In this document: positions 63,770-64,000 of the stretch, in pieces
Layout of the letters: each line of letters starts with the position of its first letter
Position numbering within the stretch: position 1 is the first letter of the stretch
Source: Micromonospora sp. MP36
GTDB taxonomy: Bacteria; Actinomycetota; Actinomycetes; Mycobacteriales; Micromonosporaceae
NCBI RefSeq assembly: GCF_008119785.1
Contig: NZ_VSFA01000027.1
Coordinates: 1 to 64,000, forward strand
Direction of reading: 5' to 3'
DNA length: 64,000 nt
Program-made: the position numbers and the translations under genes
The notes under the pieces: generated by a model
The model's input: the letters and a program-made list of their open reading frames with translations, nothing else
What the model was told of the DNA's origin: nothing
Database searches by the model: none

Positions 63770-64000
63770 TCAACCGGCGACCGCGGTGGGCGGCGGGCCC
63801 GCGGGCGCGGCCGGGACCGGCAACGTCACGCCCGCCTTCACCTCGGCCACCGTCCGCACCTCGCCCGCGCTGAGCCGATACGACATGCCGACCACCCCGC
63901 ACCGTCCGGCCGCCACCCGCTCGGCGAGCACGGCGGACCGGGCCAGCATCGCCTCCACGGTCCGCGCGATGTGGATGTCGACGATGTCGTCGAGGTCCTC
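63770..64000 (-). CDS. Beta-carbonic anhydrase, C-terminal end only
   Basis: The minus-strand frame is open to the window edge and ends at 63770, so only the last 76 residues are seen. EDLDDIVDIHIARTVEAML, then LAERVAAGRCGVVGMSYRLS and AGEVRTV, matches the C-terminal helices and last strand of beta-class carbonic anhydrases; the zinc ligands lie outside the window. The enzyme interconverts CO2 and bicarbonate. The tail after residue 55 is Pro/Ala-rich. Confidence 0.72.
   Translation of the reverse strand, partial: EDLDDIVDIHIARTVEAMLARSAVLAERVAAGRCGVVGMSYRLSAGEVRTVAEVKAGVTLPVPAAPAGPPPTAVAG

Overview
The window is high-GC actinobacterial DNA, most probably from Micromonospora or another Micromonosporaceae. 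Evidence includes GC-rich third codon positions, many GTG and TTG starts, ATGA/GTGA/TGATG start-stop overlaps, a kdp operon with a tiny unannotated upstream peptide, an ECF42-type sigma factor paired with a DGPF protein, and a c-di-AMP (ydaO-type) riboswitch ahead of a cell-wall gene.

The left half is accessory. It opens with a truncated IS110-family transposase (1-1132) and a TetR regulator next to a perfect palindrome. A tightly packed six-gene cluster follows (2804-11196): Ser/Thr kinase, coiled-coil protein, ClpB-D2-like AAA+ ATPase with a degenerate N-terminal half, radical-SAM activase, zinc-ribbon/FHA protein and polytopic membrane protein. I do not recognise this combination as a described system. 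Next come a complete type I restriction-modification operon (hsdR-hsdM-hsdS, 12158-17624), decayed gene remnants and a DUF4209/HEPN-like protein.

The region 21257-30458 is a double CBASS anti-phage locus. A type III module (CdnC-like CD-NTase, HORMA, TRIP13-like ATPase) is followed on the same strand by a type II module (second CD-NTase ending in Gly, separate E2, E1, JAB peptidase). A Cap4-like nuclease-SAVED protein is the only recognisable effector. Upstream and divergent lie a GHKL ATPase and a DUF4325-wHTH protein. GTTTCA/TGAAAC palindromes sit before both transcription units, which suggests a dedicated control circuit. A tRNA-Arg(CCT) gene at 31300-31375, surrounded by RTCAAC repeats and a 20-bp direct repeat, probably marks the edge of the mobile region.

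The right half looks like ordinary chromosome with a few cassettes: lipoprotein, aldo/keto reductase, a large secreted beta-propeller/Ig-like protein, CorA, KdpE-KdpD-KdpC-KdpB-KdpA-KdpF, a type-2 PHB depolymerase and a methyltransferase. These are followed by a DUF2786 protein, DGPF plus a frameshifted ECF42 sigma factor, a type VII-linked EndoU toxin/immunity cluster and a copper regulon (copA, secreted copper-associated protein, copZ, csoR with three operators). It ends with DUF305, a repeat-bearing membrane protein, YibE/F, the riboswitch with its secreted peptidoglycan-peptidase-like gene, and the end of a beta-carbonic anhydrase gene.
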